Origin: UBA2336 sp964404445
Lineage (GTDB): Bacteria; Bacteroidota; Bacteroidia; Cytophagales; Cyclobacteriaceae
DNA: 64,000 nucleotides
NCBI GenBank assembly: GCA_964404445.1
Contig: CAYOJW010000001.1
Coordinates: 62,001 to 126,000, forward strand
Direction: 5' to 3'
The translations under genes and the position numbers were made by a program. Below are positions 25,431 through 35,220 of the stretch, piece after piece. The notes below the pieces were generated by a model that did no database searches, was not told the origin of the DNA, and was given only the letters and a program-made list of their open reading frames with translations. Within the stretch, counting starts at the first letter, position 1; every line of letters starts with the position of its first letter.

Positions 25431-27572
25431 TTACATATCATCTTTAGCAATGGGCGGTATAATGTTCATGTTATACCATGTAAAGGCATACTGATCGGCT
25501 GCCGATTCAATTGCTTTTGTCAGGTTTGATGAACCATGCCCCGATTTTACATCAATACGGATCAGCACCGGGTTGTTACCGGCATTTTTTTCCTGAAGTG
25601 TTGCTGCAAACTTAAACGAGTGCGCAGGCACCACGCGGTCGTCATGATCGGCTGTGGTAACCATTGTTGCCGGATACGAAACACCGTCTTTCAGCGCATG
25701 AACCGGGGAATAATTTTTCAGGTACTCGAACATTTCTTTTGAATCATCGGCTGTACCGTAATCATACGCCCAGCCTGCACCGGCCGTAAACTTGTGGTAA
25801 CGCAGCATATCCATCACCCCAACCGCAGGTAAGGCAACTTTCGCCAAATCAGGACGCTGCGTCATGGTTGCACCCACTAATAAACCTCCGTTTGATCCGC
25901 CCGAAATTGCTAAATAGTCACTCGAAGTATATTTTTCATTGATCAGGTATTCACCGGCTGCAATAAAATCGTCAAACACATTTTGTTTGTTCATTTTGGT
26001 ACCGGCCAAATGCCATTTCTCGCCATACTCGCCACCGCCACGCAGGTTAGGTTGCGCATACACGCCCCCGTTCTCCAGCCACAAAATGCGTGACGGACTA
26101 AAGCCCGCTGTTAAACTAATGTTGAATCCGCCATAGGCATATAACCATGTAGGATTTTTACCATTCAACTCCAATCCTTTTTTATGCACGATAAACATCG
26201 GAATTTTTGTACCGTCTTTGCTGGTATAAAACACTTGCTTTGTTTCGTAATCATCGGGATTAAAATCAACTTTGGGTTGATTGTATAAGGCTGACTTGCC
26301 CGATGCTATATCATATTTAAAGATGGAAGAAGGGTACGTGAACGAAGTAAACGAATAGTATAATTCTTTATCATCGCGTTTCGCACCAAAACCTCCGGCC
26401 GAACCAATACCCGGCAATTCAACATCGCGGATAAACTTGCCTTTCAAATCGTATTGTTTCACTTGTGTTTTTACATCGATGGTATAATCGGCAAATAAAA
26501 ACCCACCTCCGGTAGAAGCGTTCAGAACGTGTTCAGTTTCGGGGATAACATCTTTCCAGTTTTCGGGAGTTGGTTTTGCAAAGTCAACTTCTACTACACG
26601 GTTGTTTGGTGCGTTTAGATTTGTTTCGATCAGCAAACGATTGCCATCGTTGGCAATGATGCCATGAGAGTTATCGAAATTATTGACAATGGTTACAAGT
26701 TTTGCCTTGGGATCGGTCAGATCCAAAATATACAATTCGTTTCCTGTTGTACTTACTGAGGCTGAAACAATAAGGAAACGTTCGTCTTCGGTTACATAGC
26801 CGCCCACATAGCGTCTTGGATTTTTATCATCACCAAAAATCAACTTATCTTCTTTACGCGATGTGCCTACTTTATGGTACCATAATTTATGGTTTTGTGT
26901 TTTAGCCGAAAGCTGACTGCCCTTCGGTTTTTCGTACGTGCTGAAATAATAGCCTTCGTTTCCTTTCCATGAAATACCGCTAAACTTGAGGTCTTTCAAT
27001 GTGTCTTCCAGTACACTTTTATCGGCAGCATTGATAATAACCGCGTCTGTCCAGTCGGCACCGCCTTTTGATAATTGGTAGGCTGCGCGCGAACCATCTT
27101 TCGAAAAAGAAACCCCACCCAAGCGTGTTGTCCCATCGACCGAAAACGTATTGGGATCAAGAAAAACCTCCACGGCACCATCTTCACCTTTTTTGCGATA
27201 GAGCACGTAATGGTTTTGTAAGCCATCGTTCTTATAAAAATAGATATACTCGCCACGTTTAAAAGGCGCACCTATTTTCTCGTAGTTGTTTAACGCTTCG
27301 AGGCGTTTCTTAACCTTATCGCGATAGGGTATCTTATCGAGAAAGCCAAACGTTACATCGTTTTCGGCTTTAACCCAATCGGCCACTTCCTGTGTGGTGT
27401 CGTTTTCCATCCAGCGGTACGGGTCGGCCACCTGTACACCAAAATAGGTGTCGGTCGTATCGACCTTCTGGGCTTGCGGATATTTCATAGCAGTTTGCTC
27501 GGGCGATTTTGTGCAGGCTGCCAGCGCAACGGCAGTGCCTATAAACATCGTGGTTATGTATTTTCTGTTCAT
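25431..27572 (-). CDS. Prolyl oligopeptidase family (S9A) lipoprotein
   Basis: 713 residues. Lipoprotein signal MNRKYITTMFIGTAVALAAC (Cys20). The seven-bladed propeller (about 90-430) gates an alpha/beta hydrolase domain with the triad S560 (GGSNGG), D645 (ADHDDRVV) and H679 (SGHG). By family it cleaves short proline-containing peptides. The lipobox places it on the periplasmic or outer-membrane face, likely in peptide scavenging. serS lies upstream behind a terminator. Confidence 0.95.
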   Translation of the reverse strand: MNRKYITTMFIGTAVALAACTKSPEQTAMKYPQAQKVDTTDTYFGVQVADPYRWMENDTTQEVADWVKAENDVTFGFLDKIPYRDKVKKRLEALNNYEKIGAPFKRGEYIYFYKNDGLQNHYVLYRKKGEDGAVEVFLDPNTFSVDGTTRLGGVSFSKDGSRAAYQLSKGGADWTDAVIINAADKSVLEDTLKDLKFSGISWKGNEGYYFSTYEKPKGSQLSAKTQNHKLWYHKVGTSRKEDKLIFGDDKNPRRYVGGYVTEDERFLIVSASVSTTGNELYILDLTDPKAKLVTIVNNFDNSHGIIANDGNRLLIETNLNAPNNRVVEVDFAKPTPENWKDVIPETEHVLNASTGGGFLFADYTIDVKTQVKQYDLKGKFIRDVELPGIGSAGGFGAKRDDKELYYSFTSFTYPSSIFKYDIASGKSALYNQPKVDFNPDDYETKQVFYTSKDGTKIPMFIVHKKGLELNGKNPTWLYAYGGFNISLTAGFSPSRILWLENGGVYAQPNLRGGGEYGEKWHLAGTKMNKQNVFDDFIAAGEYLINEKYTSSDYLAISGGSNGGLLVGATMTQRPDLAKVALPAVGVMDMLRYHKFTAGAGWAYDYGTADDSKEMFEYLKNYSPVHALKDGVSYPATMVTTADHDDRVVPAHSFKFAATLQEKNAGNNPVLIRIDVKSGHGSSNLTKAIESAADQYAFTWYNMNIIPPIAKDDM

Positions 27573-27600
27573 ACAAAGAGAATTTGAACAGCAAGATCGT

Positions 27601-27652
27601 AAAATAAAAACGATTCAGCCTCTGTTTTTGACCAGTGGTTTGAATCGTTTTT
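27601..27652 (-). terminator. Intrinsic terminator after serS
   Basis: Perfect 12-bp stem AAAAACGATTCA (27606-27617) / TGAATCGTTTTT (27641-27652), followed on the minus strand by TTTTTATTTT. It separates serS from the S9 peptidase gene. Confidence 0.75.
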
Positions 27653-27670
27653 AATGATGGAGCAATGGAA

Positions 27671-28942
27671 TTAATCAATCTCCTCAAATCCCGTAAACGG
27701 CACTAACACCTTCGGGATTTTAATTCCGTTGTTGGTTTGGTTGTTTTCAAGGATGGCTGCCACAATGCGCGGTAATGCCAACGCGCTTCCGTTAAGGGTA
27801 TGCAACAATTGCACTTTACCTTCTTTGTTTTTGTATCGCAGCTTTAAACGGTTGGCCTGATACGTTTCAAAATTACTCACCGAACTTACCTCTAACCACC
27901 GTTGTTGCGCTGCCGAAAAAACTTCCAGATCGTACGTCATGGCTGAGTTAAAACCCATATCGCCACCGCATAATAACAGTTTACGGTACGGAAGTTCAAG
28001 CTGTTCCAGCAAGCCCTGTACGTGCAGGCTCATTTCTTCCAGCGTAGCGTATGAGTCCTCAGCTTTTGTAATTTGCACGATCTCAACTTTATCGAACTGG
28101 TGCAAGCGGTTTAACCCGCGCACGTGCGCACCCCAGCTTCCGGCTTCTCTGCGGAAGCATGGTGTATAGCCTGCGTTTTTAATGGGCAGATCATTTTCAT
28201 TCACCATCACATCGCGGTACAAATTAGTGATGGGCACTTCGGCTGTCGGGATTAAATAGAGGCCATCTTCGTTTACAAAATACATTTGACCTTCTTTATC
28301 GGGCAACTGGCCGGTTCCGTAGCCGGACGCTTCGTTGATTACAATAGGCGGCTGGATTTCTTTATACCCTTTTTTATCGGCTTCGTTCAAAAAGAAATTG
28401 ATCAGCGCACGTTGAAGTTTTGCGCCCTTGCCTTTATACACCGGGAAACCCGCACCACTGATTTTGTTTCCCAAATCAAAATCGATGATGTCGTATTTTT
28501 TGATAAGCTCCCAATGTGGCAACGCACCTGCATCCAACACCGGTATTTCGCCATGCTGGTAAACATTCAGGTTATCGTCAGCCGATTTACCGGCAGGTAC
28601 TTTAGCGTGCGGAATGTTGGGTATTTTATACAGGTGTTTTAACAACTGGTCTTCCAATGAATTCAGTTGATCTTCATATTTTTTGATGGCGTCTTTATCA
28701 GAAGCAATGGCCGCACGCAATGCTGCGGCTTCATCGGCTTTGCCGTTCTTCATCAGTTCGCCTATGCGTTTCGATTCGGCATTCGATTTGGCTTTCAGGT
28801 CATCGGCTAATTGTTGTGTTCTTTTTCGTTCATCGTCTAACCGAATGGCCTCCCGGATAAGCTCTTCGGCATCCAGCCCCCGCTTTTTCAAGCCGGCAAT
28901 AAAGGCATCGCGTTGTTCGCGGATAACAGCAACCTGTAACAT
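27671..28942 (-). CDS. serS: Seryl-tRNA synthetase
   Basis: 423-residue class II synthetase. The N-terminal coiled-coil arm (about 5-105, e.g. ADDLKAKSNAESKRIGEL) binds the long variable arm of tRNA-Ser. The catalytic core has motif 2 (AGYTPCFRREAGSWGAHVRGLNRLHQFDKVE) and motif 3 (LNGSALALPRIVAAILE). Complete length. A clear intrinsic terminator follows it. Confidence 0.97.
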   Translation of the reverse strand: MLQVAVIREQRDAFIAGLKKRGLDAEELIREAIRLDDERKRTQQLADDLKAKSNAESKRIGELMKNGKADEAAALRAAIASDKDAIKKYEDQLNSLEDQLLKHLYKIPNIPHAKVPAGKSADDNLNVYQHGEIPVLDAGALPHWELIKKYDIIDFDLGNKISGAGFPVYKGKGAKLQRALINFFLNEADKKGYKEIQPPIVINEASGYGTGQLPDKEGQMYFVNEDGLYLIPTAEVPITNLYRDVMVNENDLPIKNAGYTPCFRREAGSWGAHVRGLNRLHQFDKVEIVQITKAEDSYATLEEMSLHVQGLLEQLELPYRKLLLCGGDMGFNSAMTYDLEVFSAAQQRWLEVSSVSNFETYQANRLKLRYKNKEGKVQLLHTLNGSALALPRIVAAILENNQTNNGIKIPKVLVPFTGFEEID

Positions 28943-29025
28943 TGTAATTCAAATTAAATTGGCCGTAAAATTAGTTTTTTGAACGGACTGGATAGCCCCT
29001 AAACCCAACAAAATGTGCATATTTA

Positions 29026-29056
29026 TTTGTTTGTAATCAATTTTGCTCTATACTTG
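29026..29056 (+). promoter_or_regulatory. rho promoter and structured leader
   Basis: TTTG (29026-29029), 19-bp spacer, TATACTTG (29049-29056; one mismatch to TAnnTTTG). The predicted transcript starts near 29060, giving a leader of about 150 nt that opens with a GGCCTGA-G-TCAGGCC hairpin (29069-29083). A long rho leader is compatible with autoregulation, which is known for rho in other bacteria. Confidence 0.6.
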
Positions 29057-29209
29057 TGGCATCAAAACGGCCTGAGTCAGGCCTCTAACGATAATCATAT
29101 CCTGCTAAATTTTCTTACGAAGCACATCCACGAACCAGAATTCGTTTATTGAATTTGAACACATTCTTTATATTCTTTTACATCTAACCTTTTACTTTTT
29201 AGTATCATT

Positions 29210-30757
29210 ATGTACACCATTGACGATCTGAATGTCAAGCTGCTTTCGGAGCTAAAAGAGCTCGCAGAAAAAATGGGCGTTAAAAATGCCAAGAAACTCA
29301 CCAAACAAGAACTGGTTTACAAAATTCTCGACCAGCAAGCCATTACCGGTGAAGCACCCGGTGCAAAAAAAGCCGCCCCCGAAACACGCACACCCCGCCC
29401 CCGAAAACGCGAAAACGTAACCCCCGCTGCTAAAATCGAAAAAGAGCTTTCGGCTGATGAACTGGCCGAAACCATCAACACTGAAGTTGACGCAACCATC
29501 ACCAAATTTGACGAACCGGCCGAACAAAAAGCCCCGCGCCCCGAAAATCAAAACCGTCAAAACTTTCAACGCGAACCCCGCGAAGACCGCCAGCCAAACC
29601 AACAACAGCATAACAATCCGCAACGCCCCAACATCAAAGATTTTGATGGCGCTATTTCAAGCGAAGGCGTGCTCGAAATCATGCAGGATGGCTACGGTTT
29701 CCTCCGGTCGTCAGACTATAACTATTTAGCCAGCCCTGACGATATTTATGTTTCGCCTTCGCAGATCAAATTGTTTGGCCTGAAAACCGGTGATACCATT
29801 AAAGGTTCTATCCGCCCGCCCAAAGAGGGTGAAAAATATTTTGCCTTATTAAAAGTTGAGTCGGTTAACGGAAAAACCACGGAAGAAATCCGCGACCGCG
29901 TAGCGTTTGAATATTTGACTCCGCTTTTCCCGGAAGAAAAATTAAAGCTAAGCACAGCACCCGATAACTTTTCGACCCGTATCCTCGACCTGTTCTCGCC
30001 TATTGGTAAAGGCCAACGCGGCATGATCGTAGCCCAGCCCAAAACCGGTAAAACCGTTTTGCTGAAAAACATTGCCAACGCCATTGCCGAAAACCATCCG
30101 GAAGTATATCTGCTGGTATTGCTGATCGATGAACGGCCGGAAGAAGTTACCGATATGGCCCGCAGTGTGAAGGCCGAGGTGATTGCTTCGACTTTCGATG
30201 AACAGGCCGAGCGTCACGTAAAAGTGGCCAGCATTGTATTAGAAAAAGCAAAACGCATGGTTGAGTGCGGTCACGATGTGGTAATCCTGCTGGACTCGAT
30301 CACACGCTTAGCCCGTGCATACAATACCGTTGTTCCATCGTCCGGGAAAATACTTTCCGGAGGTGTGGATGCCAACGCCCTGCATAAACCCAAGCGTTTT
30401 TTTGGCGCTGCCCGTAACATCGAGAACGGAGGGTCGCTCACCATCATCGCTACGGCATTGATCGAAACCGGCTCGAAAATGGATGAAGTAATCTTCGAAG
30501 AATTTAAAGGAACCGGTAACATGGAATTGCAGCTCGACCGCAAACTTTCGAACAAGCGTGTTTATCCGGCCATTGATGTTCCGGCTTCGGGCACAAGGCG
30601 TGAAGACCTGCTCATGCGCGAAGACGAATTACAGCGCGTTTGGATTTTACGCAAGTATATGAGCGATATGAATTCGAACGAAGCGATGGAGTTCCTGTTG
30701 AGCAAAATGAAAGGAACCCGCAACAACGATGAGTTCTTGTTGTCGATGAACGGCTAA
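29210..30757 (+). CDS. rho: Transcription termination factor Rho
   Basis: 515-residue RNA-dependent ATPase/helicase. Rho_N domain at about 1-45, then a low-complexity Pro/Glu/Gln/Asn/Arg linker (about 48-143), a cold-shock RNA-binding domain (about 145-220), and the RecA-type motor with Walker A PKTGKT (277-282), Walker B VVILLDSITRLARAYN and the Q-/R-loop regions. The linker makes it about 95 residues longer than E. coli Rho; such insertions are common in Bacteroidota. Confidence 0.97.
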   Translation: MYTIDDLNVKLLSELKELAEKMGVKNAKKLTKQELVYKILDQQAITGEAPGAKKAAPETRTPRPRKRENVTPAAKIEKELSADELAETINTEVDATITKFDEPAEQKAPRPENQNRQNFQREPREDRQPNQQQHNNPQRPNIKDFDGAISSEGVLEIMQDGYGFLRSSDYNYLASPDDIYVSPSQIKLFGLKTGDTIKGSIRPPKEGEKYFALLKVESVNGKTTEEIRDRVAFEYLTPLFPEEKLKLSTAPDNFSTRILDLFSPIGKGQRGMIVAQPKTGKTVLLKNIANAIAENHPEVYLLVLLIDERPEEVTDMARSVKAEVIASTFDEQAERHVKVASIVLEKAKRMVECGHDVVILLDSITRLARAYNTVVPSSGKILSGGVDANALHKPKRFFGAARNIENGGSLTIIATALIETGSKMDEVIFEEFKGTGNMELQLDRKLSNKRVYPAIDVPASGTRREDLLMREDELQRVWILRKYMSDMNSNEAMEFLLSKMKGTRNNDEFLLSMNG

Positions 30758-30784
30758 GTTGATTAGCCAATTAATCAATATATC

Positions 30785-30822
30785 AATCAGCCAATGGAAA
30801 ATCCCATTGGCTGATTTTTTTG
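30785..30822 (+). terminator. Intrinsic terminator after rho
   Basis: 13-bp stem AATCAGCCAATGG (30785-30797) / CCATTGGCTGATT (30804-30816) followed by a T-run. Confidence 0.85.
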
Positions 30823-30903
30823 TATGCCCTAAATCAATTCCCTAAACGATTCGCTGTAAAAATTTACAGATTGCATCAGTGTTTCCGGTGTGCCGTTGGC
30901 ACT

Positions 30904-31030
30904 CACTGTTCGGCATCTGTCCCAATAACTATCAAGATCAAGTTTAGATAAATTAAAGATTTTTAATCTTACACCGCGGGATTTAAAATCCTGTAACATC
31001 TGCATTCAGAGTTACAAATTCTGAATAGTA
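30904..31030 (+). repeat. Dispersed repeat, left boundary copy of the accessory island
   Basis: The block from about 30946 to 31006 (AGATAAATTAAAGATTTT... to ...TAACATCTGCATTC) is nearly identical to 37798-37860 in the same orientation. It contains two small palindromes, AAAGATTTTTAATCTT and GGATTTAAAATCC. Flanking parts (CATCTGTCCCAATAACTATC, GAATAGTAT) also match the other copies. No gene is seen in 30823-31048. Confidence 0.75.
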
Positions 31031-31048
31031 TAATATTTAATAGTGTCA

Positions 31049-33397
31049 TTACTGGTTTAGTTCTTCGCTTAATGAAATATTGTGTTCGTTGTAATTGTAC
31101 ATGAACAGGATCATGACAAGAGTCGTCAATAGAAAAAACAGGCATGGGGTTACAAATATAAGAGGGGGAATGTCTGTCTTCTCAATATAGTTACTGAGTA
31201 CATAATTTAAGATACTACCCGATAATGGCATTGAAATAATGCATGCAATTAAAATTCCCACTAAGTATTCTTTGTACACCATCTTTATGTTTGATAATTT
31301 ACTGGCTCCTATAATTCTTCTGATGACAAACTCTTTTTGCCTTTTGAATAAATCAATTGAGATGGTAACTATTAAAGCGAGTAGTGATAAAACGCAAACA
31401 GACAAAGCAAGAAGGCTACCTATTGATAATAATCGCATATCTTCATAAACAATTTTTTCAAAACCATCCGTGAGAATATGGTATGTAAATAATTCATCAG
31501 GGTAGGCTGAATTCCACAATTCTTTAATTTTTGAAATCTCATCAGCAGTCACTTTCGAATTAAACTTGACGGATAAAAAGGTATGATCAGAACTTTGGTT
31601 TCTATATACGGAGGGAAGAATACTATTTTTAGAAGATAGGTGATAATAGTCCTCAACAACCCCTGCAATTTTAAGTGTATCATTCCGCAAAACTATTTGC
31701 TGACCAACAATGTTTTCAATATCTGTGTCAGGCAAGAATTTATTGACAAATTTTTCGTTTACAAAAACGTCATTTTTATTTTGCTCTTTGATGCCTTTTA
31801 TAATATCAATTTTATAGACTTCAAAAAAATCGATGTCCGTATCTATAACTGCATATTCATTTTCAAAATTTTCTGTACCGTTAAATTTCACTCCCCACCA
31901 TAACTGAGCATAATCATTAAAGGGCACAGTATTGGATAAAGCAACATTCTTTATAAATGAAAATTTTCTTATTTCATTCTTAATAAAAAAATGCTGATAA
32001 TTTTCATTTTTTTGATGGGGTGGATCTACTACTATTACATTTTTTGTTTCAATTAAATTGTTCTTCCCTTCAATATACTTCACTTGTTTATAGACACCCG
32101 CAGAAACAATTATCATGATTAATGATATGGTAATTTGAATCATCACTATTTTGCTAAAGGGGTTTTTGATATTTCTTGTTACAACTAATTTGCCTTTTAA
32201 ATCTATCTTTCTGGAATAGAAATAAGTCTGAAAGCCCGGAATAACCACGAATATTATGCAGACCACTAACAGGCTGATTAAAACAATGTTTTGGCTCTCG
32301 AAAATAATTTGCTGTGAAATATTAAAGGTTCTTAAAAAGAAGTCTGTATTTAACAAAAATATAATCCAAGCGATCAAAACAGATATAATTAAGATTACTG
32401 AATTCTCCGTTAATTTTTCTAATAGAATTCTGTTAGAGCTGGCACCAAAAATTTTTTTTAGTTTTAAACTCTTTGATTTGAAATGCGACAGGATGAGAGA
32501 AGAGCCATAAAAATTAAAAACCAGCGTAATCAGTAGTATAATGAAAAGGATTAGAAGCGCCATATTTTGTGTTTTATCTCCATACTTTTCATCAGGTATC
32601 ATATTCTTTAAATAGTGAACCTCGGAAATAGGGATAAACTCCAATGTTTCATCCAGTCTTATTGAGTTATTATGAGTGCCCGCTTTTATTTCTGATAAAA
32701 ACAGGTTACTTTCTTCATTGGTTAATTTTAAGGGGTTGGCGGTTTTAATGTATGTATCAACTCCTTTGAATGCCCATCCGTATTGGAAGGTCGGCTTCCC
32801 CTCGTCAAGGGAACTATAACTGATTAAAATGTCAAATTTTAAGTGTGAATTCGAAGGAATATCTTTTAGAATACCCTCAATGGAATAACTTTCATACCCA
32901 TTTTTTCTTGGAACTAATAACGTTTCCCCAACTAATGCGGACGCATTATCCGCAAATTTTTTGACTAAACTTTCAGAAATTAAAACTGTATTAGGGTTTT
33001 TTAAACCTTCTTTATTACCAAGTATGATCTGATAATTGAACACTTCAAAAAAATTCTCATCTACATAATAGGCTTTAATATCAGAAATCCTCTTCTTTTG
33101 ATACTGAGCAGTTAAAGTGGTTCTTTTTAATCGTGTGGCCTCCTTTATTGATGAAAAATTAATCTCCAATTTTTCGGCTAATGCGGGAAATACTTTTGCC
33201 GCACTTGATTCCTTACCCAAATGAACTCTGTATACATAATCATCATGAAAATTATCATAACTCATCTGAATCGTAAAAAATAGAACACCTGAGATAGCGA
33301 TTAAGATTGCTATTGTTATTCCAACAATATTTAACAATGCGTAGGCACTAAATTTTTTTAGAAAACGAAGAGATTGTTTGATGGAATTCATGCTCAT
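31049..33397 (-). CDS. FtsX/MacB-type ABC transporter permease
   Basis: 782 residues, AT-rich gene. Architecture is the Bacteroidota FtsX permease type: one helix (about 18-40), a large extracytoplasmic MacB_PCD domain, a three-helix FtsX block (about 275-400), a second helix with periplasmic domain, and a final FtsX block (about 660-775). No ATP-binding partner is in the window. Such permeases usually act as mechanotransmission devices or move peptides and lipids rather than pumping through the membrane. Its start overlaps the MauE-like gene stop by 4 bp, so it is the last gene of the peptide-propeller-MauE-permease operon. Confidence 0.9.
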   Translation of the reverse strand: MSMNSIKQSLRFLKKFSAYALLNIVGITIAILIAISGVLFFTIQMSYDNFHDDYVYRVHLGKESSAAKVFPALAEKLEINFSSIKEATRLKRTTLTAQYQKKRISDIKAYYVDENFFEVFNYQIILGNKEGLKNPNTVLISESLVKKFADNASALVGETLLVPRKNGYESYSIEGILKDIPSNSHLKFDILISYSSLDEGKPTFQYGWAFKGVDTYIKTANPLKLTNEESNLFLSEIKAGTHNNSIRLDETLEFIPISEVHYLKNMIPDEKYGDKTQNMALLILFIILLITLVFNFYGSSLILSHFKSKSLKLKKIFGASSNRILLEKLTENSVILIISVLIAWIIFLLNTDFFLRTFNISQQIIFESQNIVLISLLVVCIIFVVIPGFQTYFYSRKIDLKGKLVVTRNIKNPFSKIVMIQITISLIMIIVSAGVYKQVKYIEGKNNLIETKNVIVVDPPHQKNENYQHFFIKNEIRKFSFIKNVALSNTVPFNDYAQLWWGVKFNGTENFENEYAVIDTDIDFFEVYKIDIIKGIKEQNKNDVFVNEKFVNKFLPDTDIENIVGQQIVLRNDTLKIAGVVEDYYHLSSKNSILPSVYRNQSSDHTFLSVKFNSKVTADEISKIKELWNSAYPDELFTYHILTDGFEKIVYEDMRLLSIGSLLALSVCVLSLLALIVTISIDLFKRQKEFVIRRIIGASKLSNIKMVYKEYLVGILIACIISMPLSGSILNYVLSNYIEKTDIPPLIFVTPCLFFLLTTLVMILFMYNYNEHNISLSEELNQ

Positions 33398-33810
33398 TTT
33401 ACTGAGGTTTCTTTCGGATTAGATGAGATATTGTACCCTATTAATGCTAAAAATAAAACATTAAATACAATGTGCGCTTCAAAACTTAAATTATTCAAAA
33501 TCCCTCCACATGAACAGGGTGCATTTTCATCAATAGTTAAAAGTAGAACAATGTATGCTGTGAATAAAAATAACAAGAAAAACAATGCGTATAGAGCAAA
33601 TAAATAGGTTCTTTTAAAGTATAACATAACAACAAGAATCAGCTCCAACCCAGGAACAAAGACTGATGTAAATCCAATTAATGATGGCGGGATCAATGGC
33701 GATTGAGATAATTGAAATAAGAAAGCACTATGTGTTAGTAACTTGGTCAGCGCAGCATATATGAACAATATAGATATTGCCAATAGTATGTACTTTTGAT
33801 AGTTACTCAT
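33394..33810 (-). CDS. MauE/DoxX-family redox-associated membrane protein
   Basis: 138 residues with four transmembrane helices. The motif C99-S-C101-G-G after helix 3 matches the CxCGG of MauE-like proteins, which are linked to disulfide formation or electron transfer. It overlaps both neighbours (8 bp upstream, 4 bp downstream), so translation is likely coupled. Placement downstream of a gene for a four-cysteine exported peptide suggests a role in oxidising it; this is inference. Confidence 0.87.
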   Translation of the reverse strand: MSNYQKYILLAISILFIYAALTKLLTHSAFLFQLSQSPLIPPSLIGFTSVFVPGLELILVVMLYFKRTYLFALYALFFLLFLFTAYIVLLLTIDENAPCSCGGILNNLSFEAHIVFNVLFLALIGYNISSNPKETSVK

Positions 33811-34804
33811 CAGATTTTAAGATTAAAATTTGACTACCCCTAAAACCAATTAAATTGCTACCCAATTTAATTATGCCGAATAATGATTTTTCATCCTCCA
33901 AAGTTAATGAATATAGGTATCCACCATCTTTAATACTATAACAGTCAACAACATTTTTAATACTAATATCATTGAGTGACCTACTGTTACTTAGTATATA
34001 AATTATTTCATCATCAGATGTTGCATGGATATTAATAGTAGTGCTATACGGATTGTATCTCTTTGTGCCATGTTCACTGACCAATATTATTGGAGGCGCG
34101 GATTGATCTATAGTTGTAGTTGTGTATTGAAATTTTCCAGTATTGCTAAAACAACTAAATAATCCGGTTTTATAACACACATGAAGGATATTATTCACTC
34201 CACTTACAAGAAACCCATCTAAAGTCATATCAGGGTATTCAACATTCGGTTCATCAACTTTTAAAAGTTCAATCTTTCCTGACGGTATAAATAAATTCAT
34301 AAAGCGCACAGTATCAGGATTATCTGGTAATGAGGCCTTAATTAAAATATTATTTTCATCAATAAATTCCCCTCGAATTATTTGAAATGGGGACTGATAA
34401 ATTCTTATCGTTGAATCAGAAGTCCTTTTAAAAACCCCACCTGAAGTACCATCTAAAATGAGATATTCATCATTCTTTTGAACAAATACATCTAATATTC
34501 TGTTTTGTAGAATGCCTGATTTCGGCAACTCTTTTAACTTCTTTAGTTTAGAATCAAATAAAGTGAGTGTTCCCGTTTCATCAAGCGCTATTATCTTGTC
34601 ATCTTGAGCAAAGATGGATTTAAAAGCTCGTGTATTTTTGAACTCCTTGACACTCCTGTATGGAGATTGCTTTAGAATCCTTGAGTATGAACTTGATGGT
34701 CTTTGAATCGCCTTTTTGCGATTATTCATGAGGACAAAAAAGACAGTTAATAGCACAAAGGAAGAACCAACAAGAATTATAAAAACTTTATACTTTCTAT
34801 TCAT
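33803..34804 (-). CDS. Membrane-anchored propeller-like protein
   Basis: 333 residues. One N-terminal transmembrane anchor (about 7-26, FIILVGSSFVLLTVFFVLM) and then a periplasmic domain of repeating four-strand blades (KIIALDETGTLTLFD, YLILDGTSGGVFKRT, NILHVCYKTGLFSCFSNTGKF, EIIYILSNSRS), like the 6-bladed propeller proteins often found near secreted small peptides in Bacteroidota. The exact family cannot be confirmed by eye. It overlaps the MauE-like gene by 8 bp and lies 148 bp after the peptide gene behind a terminator. Confidence 0.8.
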   Translation of the reverse strand: MNRKYKVFIILVGSSFVLLTVFFVLMNNRKKAIQRPSSSYSRILKQSPYRSVKEFKNTRAFKSIFAQDDKIIALDETGTLTLFDSKLKKLKELPKSGILQNRILDVFVQKNDEYLILDGTSGGVFKRTSDSTIRIYQSPFQIIRGEFIDENNILIKASLPDNPDTVRFMNLFIPSGKIELLKVDEPNVEYPDMTLDGFLVSGVNNILHVCYKTGLFSCFSNTGKFQYTTTTIDQSAPPIILVSEHGTKRYNPYSTTINIHATSDDEIIYILSNSRSLNDISIKNVVDCYSIKDGGYLYSLTLEDEKSLFGIIKLGSNLIGFRGSQILILKSDE

Positions 34805-34912
34805 GATTTTTGTTACACATTAAAACTATCTGTGCACTAATAGTTAAGAATAAAATGCCCGCTAAAATGTTTAATCACTGAAAAGTGAGTTTCGATTTGA
34901 TCAAAAAAAGAT

Positions 34913-34945
34913 GAAAGAGGCTGCCTTTTGAGACAGCCTCTTTTC
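34913..34945 (-). terminator. Terminator/attenuator after the peptide gene
   Basis: Stem AAGAGGCTG (34915-34923) / CAGCCTCTT (34934-34942), reading into T-rich sequence (CATCTTTTTTTGATC) on the minus strand. It sits between the small peptide gene and the propeller-MauE-permease genes. It should make the peptide mRNA more abundant than the downstream genes if read-through is partial. Confidence 0.75.
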
Positions 34946-34952
34946 TCAGTAG

Positions 34953-35141
34953 TTAATTTACTACTGGTTTAGGATTGTTGAAAAATGTTTGATTGTTGCC
35001 ATCTCTACAACATTGCTGTGATCCTCCTGGACAGATACCAAGTCCGCAATTATCCAGTGTATTAGCGGATGTAGATGTTGAAACAAGAGCCAACCCTGCT
35101 GCAAAAAAAGCAGCGACTGCAAGAAGTGTTAGTTTACGCAT
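34953..35141 (-). CDS. Secreted four-cysteine peptide precursor
   Basis: 62 residues. Signal peptide about 1-26 (KLTLLAVAAFFAAGLALVS, cleavage near TSTSA-N) and a mature peptide of about 36 residues with C32-x4-C37-x6-C44-C45 and C-terminal PKPVVN. It resembles in layout the NVEALA-type and similar small exported peptides of Bacteroidota, but I do not recognise the sequence. It has its own perfect promoter, a shared operator just upstream, and its own terminator. It could be a signal, a bacteriocin-like peptide, or a surface peptide. Confidence 0.75.
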   Translation of the reverse strand: MRKLTLLAVAAFFAAGLALVSTSTSANTLDNCGLGICPGGSQQCCRDGNNQTFFNNPKPVVN

Positions 35142-35183
35142 AATTTTTTTGTTTAGTTTAATGAATAATTACAAAGATGTAAT

Positions 35184-35215
35184 CAAATCTAAATGAATAT
35201 TTCCCACCATTCAAA
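35184..35215 (-). promoter_or_regulatory. Promoter of the peptide gene
   Basis: On the minus strand: TTTG (complement of 35212-35215), 20-bp spacer, TAGATTTG (complement of 35184-35191), a full match to the Bacteroidota consensus. The predicted start near 35180 leaves a leader of about 38 nt that ends in the A-rich tract AAACAAAAAAATT before the ATG. Confidence 0.7.
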
Positions 35216-35220
35216 ATTCA

